NCBI GenBank assembly: GCA_011033025.1
Contig: WFMF01000058.1
Location: 1-64,000 of the forward strand
Reading direction: 5' to 3'
Length of the DNA: 64,000 nt
Origin: Beroe forskalii
Lineage: Eukaryota; Ctenophora; Nuda; Beroida; Beroidae
The notes under the pieces are model-generated. The model ran no database searches and was not told the DNA's origin. It saw only the letters and a list, made by a program, of their open reading frames with translations. Position numbers and translations under genes: made by a program. Shown in pieces: positions 38,351 to 48,495 of this stretch (positions are counted from its first letter, which is position 1; every line of letters starts with the position of its first letter).

Positions 38351-39804
38351 TTGTCTGACCCGTAACAGCCGACAATTTAGGGGAATTGAAGGGCTAACTT
38401 TCAACAACTTGTTACGCCGCGCGTAAGAAGAAATTAATATATTTTCTTTGATTTCGCGTTGGATATAAAAGATACTTCTATCTAGTCTGAATGATATGAT
38501 CAAACGTAACGCGGCCGAATATGCATTTCTTTCCTTTTCTTTTTGTTTATAATATGCTTTGGGGTTTTGCTTCAGGTAGATGATTTCGCTCGTCTCCGGC
38601 GACGAATTTTTAGCGCTGCAGATCAATGTACTCTGAGCTGCTTTCTTCATTAGTTCATTACAAGTGTTTTCTCTTTTCTGTGTGAACACTGAAGTGAAAT
38701 TCCTTAGGTATATTTATGGTGAATGGTTGTTGCCAAATATGTTTCACTGTGCCAATAAAATCGAGAATAAGCATATCACCGACACCTCTATTCTTTCATA
38801 ATCCATTTAGAAACCACTTACCAGCAACCGATAATTAGTTACTAATTTTTGGGCTCGACTTTGATTCGGAGTTACCTTTTTATTTCGCTTTAATCTTGAT
38901 GCTTTGATTACCATTTCTTTCATAAGCAATCATTAAATTCGTTGAAATTTTGGTTGGTATTTTTATGGAGAAGCAAAACTCTAGGGAGGAGATTTATGTA
39001 ATTATTATCATTTGGTCTTTATAGGCACCTGCTGAAATCTGTTGATCTAGATCTGTGCCTTTTTTCGTTGTGACCGATCCAAAAATCATGTCTTTGATAC
39101 TAGTAAGCCCACATTCACCTTTATCAAGCATAATTTGGTAGTCTTGATGATGCCTCATTTCGAAGAACAGTCTGGCAATTCTACGTCAGTTTATCACATG
39201 GTAATTTCATGGCGATTGCTGTTGGCTATTCCTACTTTTCTATTATCTGTATACCCTCTGTAGGTTCGGATGTCTGGACTGGCACTACTACCACAGCCCT
39301 CCCTTCTGCAGTGAGGCGACTGCTGAGTTGTAGAATGATAACAGGACTGTAAACAACATGGTGAGCTATTTCATTATTTTCAATATTTTGTATTTAACAC
39401 TTGTTATTGTACCCTTGCACATCTAATTCCAATAGCAAAATAATGCATCAGTGACTTCGTTCAAACCCAATGGGTTTCTCGTATTCTAGATTGGATATTT
39501 CCGGTTCTAAGGCCTTGATAAGAAATCAGAGACTTTGAATTTGATTTTAGCAAATTGGGGGTTTGCTCATGATTACAGTGAACTGTAATTATCGGTTAAT
39601 CCCGATTTTCAAAATTCCATATCGTAGGCTAAAAGAATATTTCTCATTCCGCAAAGTTTTTTGGTTGCTAGGATGCTCCCCGGTCAATTCAAACGAAAAA
39701 CTAAGTATTTGGAAAGGGGTCGGCGTGTAACATTCAAAACCCGTTGGATGTTTTATTTTGCCTTGCTCCGAGCTCTAATCTGGAAAGGGGGAGGCAGCTG
39801 CCTG
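38351..39804. other. No supported gene; possible non-coding exon
   Basis: At 39264-39360 an AG acceptor and a GTGAG donor bracket about 95 bp that could be a 5' UTR exon of the sulfotransferase unit. At 39443-39500 is an inverted relative of the hairpin element near 45170. Otherwise featureless. Confidence 0.3.
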
Positions 39805-40085
39805 TTTCGCTTTCCTCCTGGTTATGCCCCTGACAAATATCAACCCATTAATAATTACGAGGCTCCCTTCCCCAATACAACAACGAATAATATATTTCAC
39901 CGTGACACTCTTTAATGAGGTCTTGAGAATGTACTGATGTATGGAACGTCAGGAAATTAACTGTGTAGAAATAAATTTGCTTCCACGAACACGTAACACA
40001 TGGGCTCTATCTTCCATCGTTCTCGTGCCTATGAACTTTGTGTGGTAATTTGACAAGTTTGACAGAATTGTTGCCACTTCTCAGA

Positions 40086-41120
40086 ATGTATAAGACAGTA
40101 CATATCGTACTGGTAATAGCAATACTAACTTTGCTGTTCTTGCTGACAATGGTGGTAAGAGACCAGCCTTCAGCCATACTATCAATATTTTCACGTGCTG
40201 ATAGTACAGAGGTATCAGGAACTGAAACTTCAATCCAGTACGATCATTTGGAACAATTTTACTTCACCAGAAACTACAGCGCCTATGACACACTCTCATA
40301 TGCGGATAAAGTCTCATTGAAGAAGTCGCAAGCGATTATAACGCAAATAAAAGATAACTGCAGGAAAATGGGTTTCAGTACCACATGGAACCTTTTGACG
40401 GATTTCTCTAAACCTCGACTACTCATAGCAAAGTCAAAGAATCACATACTTTATGGCAGCAACCCTAAAACCGGTAGCACAAGTTTCAAGAAGTTCCTCT
40501 TTCACCTTGATGGTGACTATCATCACTATAACTTTTCTGGCAATCCCAGTGGTCATTATGAAATAGTGGAGGAGGCAACATTTTTCAGTGCTGCGAATCG
40601 GATGAATTTTGAAGATTATGTGAAAATATTTTCTGTCAGAAATCCAATAACAAGGTTGTTGTCTGCGTTCAGAAACAAACAACTGAGGAAGAATGAAATC
40701 TTCGTACCCACTGAAGGGATGAGTGACAGACAACAGTTTGTCAAATTGATTAAAATTTTGGTATCTTATAGATTGCGATTTGACGTTCACTTCATGCCTC
40801 AGTGGGAACAGATGGACTTTTGCCGTTTTCCATACGATGTTTTGATACAGTTTGAAGAAGCCCATCGCTATACGCGTCTGGTCCAGAGTTTAACCAACAC
40901 AACTCACACTGAGTACCCTGGATCTAGGACTGAAACTGGCTTGGATGACCATGATACCCTCTTCTATGTAGGTGAACTGTGGGGGGCCTTATCTAGGGAC
41001 CTGAAGAAGCAAGTTTATGCTATCTACGAGATGGATTTCAAACTTTTGGGATATACTAAAGTGTGGGAACCTTCATTTCCCATGTTTCATTATCAAGATT
41101 TGTTACCTGAAAATGTGTAG
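40086..41120 (+). CDS. Golgi carbohydrate sulfotransferase (CHST8-14-like), copy 1
   Basis: 344 residues from MYKTVH. A type II membrane anchor spans residues about 5-24 (VHIVLVIAILTLLFLLTMVV), followed by a lumenal catalytic domain of the Sulfotransfer_2 family. The PAPS 5'-phosphosulfate-binding motif is NPKTGSTSFKKF (126-137). The 3'-phosphate motif is SVRNPITRLLSAFRNK (183-198), compared with VREPFERLLSAYRNK in vertebrate CHST11-type enzymes. HFMPQW, IQFEEA and EMDFKLLGY match later family blocks. N-glycosylation sites include NYS, NFS and NTT. An upstream in-frame Met (40038) exists. The later start is preferred because a pyrimidine tract plus CAG lies directly before it and homology to copy 3 begins there, implying a spliced 5' UTR. 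The acceptor sugar is unknown. AATAAA at about 41338 may be the polyadenylation signal. Confidence 0.88.
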   Translation: MYKTVHIVLVIAILTLLFLLTMVVRDQPSAILSIFSRADSTEVSGTETSIQYDHLEQFYFTRNYSAYDTLSYADKVSLKKSQAIITQIKDNCRKMGFSTTWNLLTDFSKPRLLIAKSKNHILYGSNPKTGSTSFKKFLFHLDGDYHHYNFSGNPSGHYEIVEEATFFSAANRMNFEDYVKIFSVRNPITRLLSAFRNKQLRKNEIFVPTEGMSDRQQFVKLIKILVSYRLRFDVHFMPQWEQMDFCRFPYDVLIQFEEAHRYTRLVQSLTNTTHTEYPGSRTETGLDDHDTLFYVGELWGALSRDLKKQVYAIYEMDFKLLGYTKVWEPSFPMFHYQDLLPENV

Positions 41121-41556
41121 TATTTAACAAATCATTATCTTATTATAATTTCTTTTGTTATATTGCTTTTAATGTTATTACTTATGATTGATTTTGTAAA
41201 TTTGATGCTTTATTTCTCAAATTTTCAAATTCCAATCAAATTTAATATCAAGCAAGATTCAATTTTCTAATCCGACAAGATAAAGCTCGTAGGTATATGT
41301 AATTGTTTGTAATCTTTACCCTGATTGTGAAATCAGAAATAAACAAGCACTTTTCACATGATACGCCATGTTTATGGCATCACAAACCTGCGCTTCAACA
41401 CTGGAAAATCAGAAATGAATCAGGCACAATATAAACACGGTAACACGGATGAAGCTATTAACAGCTTCTGGGTAGTGCCTCGCTCTCCTCCTGGTTATGC
41501 CCCTGAAAAACATCAACCCATGGATAACTACGAGGCTCCCTTCGCCAATACAACAA

Positions 41557-42665
41557 GAATTGCGCCTGCACCGACACAATTATTTTTGTTCCCGTAGGCC
41601 GTATGCAGGCGCTTAATTTCCCTCCCCCGCGGTGCTTGATGTAACCTTAGCATCATAATAAGATAATACAAAACGCAGTCGTTATAAAGTAATAAGAGTA
41701 TAAATATTGTTCCGATGCGCGTGCTGCGTGCGACCACCGAGAACACGAATTGGCACGTGCCATTTCTTCTAAAATTCTTGCGCGCGCGTTCGTTGTTGTA
41801 CTCAGTTCGTTGTAGATTTTGCGCCATTTTGTTGAATTGGTTTACGTTTCGCAACAAATTGTGTCACCATTTATTCATGCGATGTATTTCCTTGAATGTT
41901 TATGTTTATATCACTTTTAATCTGATTTTCAAATTTCGTGCTTTTGTTTTCTGTTTCAAGTGTTTCAATGCTGTCTCTTGTTCCAAAAAGCAATATTCGT
42001 CTTTTACAGCGAATAGTATTTCTCGAACTTAGTCGAATCCAGCAGAAAGTCTAATAGTTATGCAGTTTGGTACTAAACATAGTACAAAACCGAAGCCTTT
42101 TCCTCCAATCCACCGTTCAACTCACACCTAAGATTTTAACTTTTTAAGACAGCACAACCGAGACGTTTCTTTATATAAATTATTGAAAAATGTATATTGT
42201 AATTGTGCTGTAAAATGATATTCAAATTCAAATTCAAAAGACATGAATTCTTCAACAGCCTAATTAAATTTAGAACTTATCATAATTAAGGAGTTCGAGC
42301 ATGCGGCACGGATGGGCCAGATCAACCTATAAGATTTATACTTTTGACAACCGACAGCTCCATGAATTAAGAAATTCGTTATTTTGATGTTAATCTGGGT
42401 TTTTAGTGGGTGTCAACCCCCACAGCATGGGTCGTAAACCACGCGTTTCACTTTGTTGAATATGGGGACGGACGGAGGGACATTTTCGGCTTTCGCGACT
42501 GATATTATAAAGGAGCAATCCGGGCACTTTCCTGAAATTACAGTAGTTGTATTGCAAAACTGGACCTGATATACACATATTCTATTTCTCACCCTCCCAG
42601 ACCACGATCTCTGCCAACCCTCTCATTTGCCTTTTTGTATACACAAAAAGGCCAATGGGGAGGGA
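41557..42665. mobile_element. Interspersed element, copy 2 (1.1 kb), with 5-bp target duplication
   Basis: Same family as 29919-30884. It is flanked by AACAA (41552-41556 and 42666-42670). The paralogous position upstream of sulfotransferase copy 1 (near 39885) reads CCAATACAACAACGAAT without the element, a natural empty site. Compared with copy 1, it has about 90 extra bases near 42151-42240 and about 75 near 42388-42460. Confidence 0.82.
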
Positions 42666-42872
42666 AACAACGAATGATTTATTTCACCGTGACACTCTTT
42701 AATGAGGTCTTAAGAATGTACTGATATATGGAAGGTCAGCAAATTAACTGTGTTGAAACAAATTTGCTTCCACGCTTACGTAACACATGAGCTCTATTTT
42801 CCATCGTTCTCGTGCCTATGAACTTTGTGTGGTAATTTGACAAGTTTGAAAGAATTGTTGCTACTTTTCAGA

Positions 42873-43909
42873 ATGTATAAGACAGTACATATCGTATTGG
42901 TAATAGCTATACTAACTTTGCTGTTCTTGCTGACAATGGTGGTAAGAGACCAGCCTACAGCCATCCTATCAATATTTTCACGTGCTGATAGTACAGAGGT
43001 ATCGGGAACTGAAACTTCAATCCAGTACGATCATTTGGAACAATTCTACTTCACCAGAAACTACAGCGCCTATGACACACTCTCATATGCGGACAAAGTC
43101 TCATTGAAGAAGTCGCAAGCGATTATAACGCGAATAAAAGAGAACTGCAGGAAAATGGGTTTCAGTACCAAATGGAACCTTTGACGGATTTCTCTAAACC
43201 TCGACTACTCATAGCAAAGTCAAAGAATCACATACTTTATGGCAGCAACCCTAAAACCGGTAGCACAAGTTTCAAGAAGTTCCTCTTTCACCTTGATGGC
43301 GACTTTTATAGCGACAACTTTTCTGGCAATCCCAGGGGTCATTATGAAATAGTGAAGGAGGCAACATTTTTCAGTTCCGAGAATCGAATAAATTTTAAGG
43401 ATTATGTGAAGATATTTTCTGTCAGAAATCCAATAACAAGGTTGTTGTCTGCGTTCAGAAACAAACAACTGAGGAAGAATCAATTCTTCGTACCCACTGA
43501 AGGGATGAGTGACAGTGACCAGTTTGTCAAATTGATTAAAATCTTGGTTTCAAAGAAAGGTAAGTTACGTAACGTTCACTTCATGCCACAGTGGGAACAG
43601 ATGGACTTTTGCCGCTTTCCATACGATGTTGTGATACAGTTTGAAGAAGCCCAGCGCTATACGCGTCTTGTACAGAGTTTAACCAACACAACTCACACTG
43701 AGTACCCTGGATCGAGGACCGAAACTGGCTTGAATGACCATGATACCCTCTACTATGTAGGTGAATTGTGGGGGGCATTATCTAGTGACCTGAAGAAGCA
43801 AGTTTATACTATCTACGAGATGGATTTCAAACTTTTGGGATACACAAAAGTGTGGGAACCTTCATTTCCCATGTTTCATTATCAAGATTTATTACCTGAA
43901 GATGTGTAG
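42873..43909 (+). pseudogene. Carbohydrate sulfotransferase copy 2, single-base frameshift
   Basis: Nearly identical to copy 1 from MYKTVH through the membrane anchor. At about 43180 a run of four T in copies 1 and 3 is only three T here, shifting the frame. The first frame stops at 43184, and the catalytic domain continues open in another frame to 43909. Both nucleotide-binding motifs downstream are intact and no other lesion is seen. The change is therefore either very recent inactivation or a base-calling error in a homopolymer. If it is an error, this is a functional paralogue of about 345 residues. Confidence 0.75.
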
Positions 43910-44250
43910 TATTTAACAAATCATTATTATCATTTCTTTTGTTATATTGCTTTTAGTGTTCATACTTATGATTAGTTTTGTAAATTTTGTGCTTTACTTC
44001 TCAAATTTCTAAATTGAAAACAAATTTAAAATCAAGCGAAATTCAAATCTGGCAAGATAAAGCTCGTAGGTATGTGTAATCTTTACTTCGATTGTGAAAT
44101 GAGAAATAATTTAACATGAGTCACACAATACGCCATGCTTATTGCACCACAAACCTGTGCTTCAACAAAGGAAAATCAGAAATGTTTCTGAAGCAAAATA
44201 TAAACACTGTAACGTGTATGGAGCTAGCAACCACTTCTAGGTGGTACGAT

Positions 44251-46440
44251 AGTAAGCATGATCTTGATTTTAATCTTTCTTTGTGCAATATTTACTGATC
44301 ACCCCCCCCTCCATTGTGGAGAGCTCTGCTGGAATTGTCCATGCTGCTCTACTAGTTCAACTAGTACCCCTTTCCTGGGTGCCAGATGATGACATACAGA
44401 TGGCAATTGAGTCGGGGCGCCCCTCCGGAGATGACTACCTTGGTCCCTGTGGTAAGTGGCTGCATGGGCCTTATCCTGCGACTATCGAGTACATTTGCTC
44501 TGATGGCGAGTTGTGCTGATTTGTAGTGGTTTTAGTTGTATGTGAGTTTGTATCGGTCTTGTGTGTCTGTACGCATGTCTGTTGCAGAGTAATTGGCGCT
44601 GATTTTGTTATTTTCCTACCATTTACATACTGTTTTATACATAATATATTGATGAAGAGTGTGATGACCAGGTTGTGAGAACACTTTTAATCATTATACG
44701 GTGATACGTGAGCTATCCAGTGACCATGAAAGTGACCATAAAGACTAGCTTATATAATGCGTCAAGATTGAAGATAATAGTTCTGCGTTGACATCAAATG
44801 TCAAACACAAGAAAATGTCTTGATTATATCCTTAAGGCATAAAGACAACATTTGTCCCAGTAGTTCGGGTATGAGCCTAGCCTGACGAGCTCAGTGGATG
44901 TCCTTGCTGAACGGCATGTTAAACACGGTACTGGAGCTGAGAGGTTCCGTTCAGTCCGAGCAGCTATTGCGTCAAGTGTTGACTGTAGTTATATACAAAG
45001 TGTGTTTCTCAACACAATCCCAGCTTTCAACTATCAATAACCTACACGCACTGCACTTCATCATCAGGTTTTTGATGTTGTGTTGTTGAAGAAGATATCA
45101 TTTATCCTTAGTCTTTTTAATTAGTTTTATATATTCCTTTATCTACAAGTTCTATTTATAATTTAACGAGAAAACCCGTTGGGTTTTTTGTTAAATTGGA
45201 CATATAGTCAGTTGGACGTACAATAAATTGAACGAAGTCATTGATGCAATTTTTGTTACTGGGGGTAGGGGTGCACCGTAACGAAATTACGAAATATTAA
45301 CATAGAATTTGAATATAAATAAAAAATATTGCAGATTTTGCGATCGTAAATTAACGTCGAGGACATATAACAGTAAATAAGAAGAACTCAAGAACAATGA
45401 CCGTTTTCTAATCCAAAGTTCAGATTTGGAGAAAAGATGGGCAACAAATTTGAATCCAAGCTCACTGAAATCAAAATTGTCCGCATTTTCATCTGTTTAG
45501 AACTCACTTCTCACTTGAGTAAATATGAATTACTCCTTCTGTCGAATCCTCATAGCCAACCATCGAAACTACAAATATCTTGATATGAAAGAATTATCGC
45601 TGATTTTCACAATGGAACAAATTGTTCAACTCTTACCTTTTCTCCTACAATAGTGATTAGAGTTGATATGCTTCTGTCGAAAACTTTTTACCAAACTCGA
45701 AAATTCCATTGAGAACGTAAATTATGACTTTAAACAGTTGAAACGTTTTCAAAGTACACAGCAACGAAATGGCAGATGCTTCGTTAAAATGCACGTGCAG
45801 TTTAGCGCGCGCAATCACCAATCACCATAGCAACGCGCGCAACTGGTGAATTTAGCCTAGAACGCGACCTTGTTTTTAGGGTGGATTTTTCGGACTTTGG
45901 ACGTTATTTACGAAAAATCTAAAGCCTAAATCAAAATTCTGGCCATGCTATCTTTTAAGTTTAGGCATTTTCTACCGCCTTGCAAAAAATCGCGGCTTTT
46001 TAGCTTCATTTGTGTCAGTTATTCATACACAAACGTAGAAGTGCCTCTTTCCTTTATATTAAAGATGCCTAATTTTTCTAGCCAGTGAGCTTTGTAAAAG
46101 CTGCTGAACTTCATTGTTGAACGTTTACGTAGTGAATTTTACTGAAAGCATTTTATATATCAGCTATCAGTTTGTCTCAATAATAATGAACTGGTATTTT
46201 TATCGAAAGGGCGAAGTTGTTGTCATTTGATAACGTAGCCATTTGCCCAGATCCAGAATTTTACGAATTCCTCTAAAAGCCTGAGACCATTTTTTCGTGG
46301 TTTGGTTGCAATTATTTTGTCTCTTCGGTATATGTTGGTACAGAGATACCAGAAAATGTCGAGTAATATAATACTACTGTACTTACAAGACTTGTGATTT
46401 GGGTATAGGATACAGTTGCCCCTGGAAGCCAGACTTTTTA
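44251..46440. other. Intergenic DNA with hairpin-ended repeat
   Basis: No gene supported. At 45166-45250 a hairpin word (AACGAGAAAACCCGTTGGG, then TTTTTTGTT) is followed by GAACGAAGTCATTGATGCAA. A related inverted copy lies at 39443-39490. A CG-rich segment with ACCATAGCAACGCGCGC lies near 45822-45840. Likely old transposon DNA. Confidence 0.35.
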
Positions 46441-46486
46441 GTATATGAAAAAAATCAATCGTAATAAGATGTTGCTACTTTTCAGA

Positions 46487-47533
46487 ATGTATAAGACATT
46501 ACATATCGTACTGGTAATAGCAATACTAACTTTGCTGTTCTTGCTGACAATGGTGGTAAGAGACCAGCCTTCAGCCATCCTATCAATATTTTCACGTGCT
46601 GATAGTGCAGTCAGTACAGAGGTATCAGGAACTGAAACTTCAATCCAGTACGATCATTTGGAACAATTTTACTTCACCAGAAACTACAGCGCCTATGACA
46701 CACTCTCATATGCGGATAAAGTCTCATTGAAGAAGTCGCAAGCGATTATAATGCAAATAAAAGAGAACTGCAGGAAATTGGGTTTCAGTACCACATGGAA
46801 CCTTTTGACGGATTTCTCTAAACCTCGACTACTCATAGCAAAGTCAAAGAATCACATACTTTATGGCAGCAACCCTAAAACCGGTAGCACAAGTTTTAAG
46901 AAGTTCCTCTTTCACCTTGATGGTGACTATCATCGCTATAACTTTGCTGGCAATCCCAGAGGTCATTATGAAAAAGTGAAGGATGCAAAATTTTTCAGTG
47001 CTGCGAAACGTATGAATTTTGAGGATTATGTGAAGATATTTTCTGTCAGAAATCCAATAACAAGGTTGTTGTCTGCGTTCAGAAACAAACAACTGAGGAA
47101 AAATCAATTCTTCGTACCCACTGAAGGGATGAGTGACAGTGACCAGTTTGTCAAATTGATTAAAATCTTGGTTTCAAAGAAAGGTAAGTTACGTAACGTT
47201 CACTTCATGCCTCAGTGGGAACAGATGGACTTTTGCCGCTTTCCATACTATGTTGTGATACAGTTTGAAGAAGCTCAGCGCTATACGAGTCTTGTACAGA
47301 GTTTAACCAACACAACCCACACTGAGTACCCTGGATCGAGGACCGAAACTGGCGAGGATGACCATGATACCCTCTACTATGTAGGTGAATTGTGGGGGGC
47401 ATTATCTAGGGACCTGAAGAAGCACGTTTATGCTATCTATGAGATGGATTTTAAACTTTTGGGATATACTAAAGTGTGGGAACCTTCATTTCCCTTGTTC
47501 TATTATCAGGATTTGTTACCTGAAAATGCGTAG
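46487..47533 (+). CDS. Golgi carbohydrate sulfotransferase (CHST8-14-like), copy 3
   Basis: 348 residues from MYKTLH. Same layout as copy 1: N-terminal membrane anchor, stem, NPKTGSTSFKKF and SVRNPITRLLSAFRNK nucleotide-binding motifs, EMDFKLLGY near the end. It has a three-residue insertion (AVS) in the stem. The frame is intact. Similarity to copies 1 and 2 starts exactly at the GTTGCTACTTTTCAG in front of the ATG, a good 3' splice site, so the extra N-terminal residues of the longer open frame (from 46445) are probably not translated. Its upstream DNA is unrelated to that of copies 1 and 2, indicating an older or separate duplication. Residues in the middle resemble copy 2 and those on either side resemble copy 1. 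Confidence 0.87.
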   Translation: MYKTLHIVLVIAILTLLFLLTMVVRDQPSAILSIFSRADSAVSTEVSGTETSIQYDHLEQFYFTRNYSAYDTLSYADKVSLKKSQAIIMQIKENCRKLGFSTTWNLLTDFSKPRLLIAKSKNHILYGSNPKTGSTSFKKFLFHLDGDYHRYNFAGNPRGHYEKVKDAKFFSAAKRMNFEDYVKIFSVRNPITRLLSAFRNKQLRKNQFFVPTEGMSDSDQFVKLIKILVSKKGKLRNVHFMPQWEQMDFCRFPYYVVIQFEEAQRYTSLVQSLTNTTHTEYPGSRTETGEDDHDTLYYVGELWGALSRDLKKHVYAIYEMDFKLLGYTKVWEPSFPLFYYQDLLPENA

Positions 47534-47660
47534 TTTATAACTGCAAATCATAATGATTATATAAGTTTTATTATATTAATTTTCAAAATAAGTTATAATT
47601 TTGTACATTTTGTTTTTTCTCTATTTCCCCTGAAGCTGTGAAAGTGAAAATTTCTAGGTG
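47534..47660 (+). other. 3' flank of sulfotransferase copy 3
   Basis: AT-rich; weakly similar to the 3' flanks of copies 1 and 2. Confidence 0.4.
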
Positions 47661-48054
47661 CGACATCTCATCTCGCGACATTTCATCTCAGGACACTTCA
47701 TCTCCCTGTCCTGACCCTAACCATAACCCTAAAGAAACCCTAACCCTGACTCTATCCCAAAACCTAACCCTGACCCTCACCCAGACCCTATATAGAATAG
47801 AATAGAATAGAATATAAGTTAAGTCAAATTACATAATGTAATGTCAGACTTCCCTGAAAAAGAAAAAGTTAAGTTAGAAAGATTTCGAGATTAAAGTTAG
47901 AAAGTTCAGAAGATTGGATGGACCCTTAAAGATAATGGAAAAACGTATCAGTCAAGCCTTTAGCAAAATATATATAACATTTGCGTAGAGCTGACATATT
48001 TCGAGATAAAGTGTCCTGAGATGAAGTGTCGTGAGATGAAATGTCCATTCCCCG
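47661..48054. mobile_element. Small foldback element related to the 60.7-63.4 kb array
   Basis: The left side has CATCTCATCTCGCGACATTT and CATCTCAGGACACTTCATCT. The right side is the inverse (GTCCTGAGATGAAGTGTCGT, GAGATGAAATGTCCATTCCC). The right terminus inverted, CGGGGAATGGACATTTCATC, matches the left start of the large array at 60751 (CGGGGAACGGACATTTCATC). The interior carries CCCTAA-type telomere-like repeats (47702-47795) and an (AGAAT)n stretch. Non-coding. Confidence 0.7.
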
Positions 48055-48495
48055 ATAAATCGAAAAGCCGACTTCCACAACTGTTCTCATAATCGATACA
48101 AAGCCTGTAAACTTACTTAAAGTATGCTTTCCTATGATCACCGTCAGGGATGGTTAGCCTTCGCACTCCCGAAATATAATATCGTACTGCACCAAGAATT
48201 ATAAAGATCAGGAACTGGATCAATCGGACGGTCAATACCTTGAATCGAACATTGATTATTCCAATGACACCATGAAGTGTATATATACAAGTGTATAGTA
48301 TTTGTGTTGAGACAACAAGAAATGCGGCCGGGTCACACTCAGTAATCGTTGCAGTTTATCTCACTTTTCGATGTTACAAGTTCTTTCGTGTATCGTCAAC
48401 TTCTTTATTGTACAAACACGGATGATTGCAGACTGATTGCTAACACTTTCTCGAACACAAATTGTGGCCATTCATTTTTTGTTTCAACCGGGACA

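Larger units (their letters stand above)
39805..44250 (+). repeat. Tandem segmental duplication carrying sulfotransferase copies 1 and 2
   Basis: Unit 1 is about 39805-41486 and unit 2 about 41487-44250. Shared landmarks are TCCTCCTGGTTATGCCCCTG at both starts, the region from TTTCACCGTGACACTCTTTA through the start codon, the full coding region, and a 3' flank with ATACGCCATG and TTCAACA.TGGAAAATCAGAA-like words. Unit 2 is longer because of a 1.1-kb element inserted at 41557-42665. Confidence 0.8.

Noticed and set aside
39264..39335. Possible terminal exon reading FGCLDWHYYHSPPFCSEATA
   Set aside because: No upstream coding exon was found; a 5' UTR exon for the sulfotransferases is equally likely.
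40434..40865. Antisense open frames inside all three sulfotransferase copies
   Set aside because: Shadows of the conserved coding strand.
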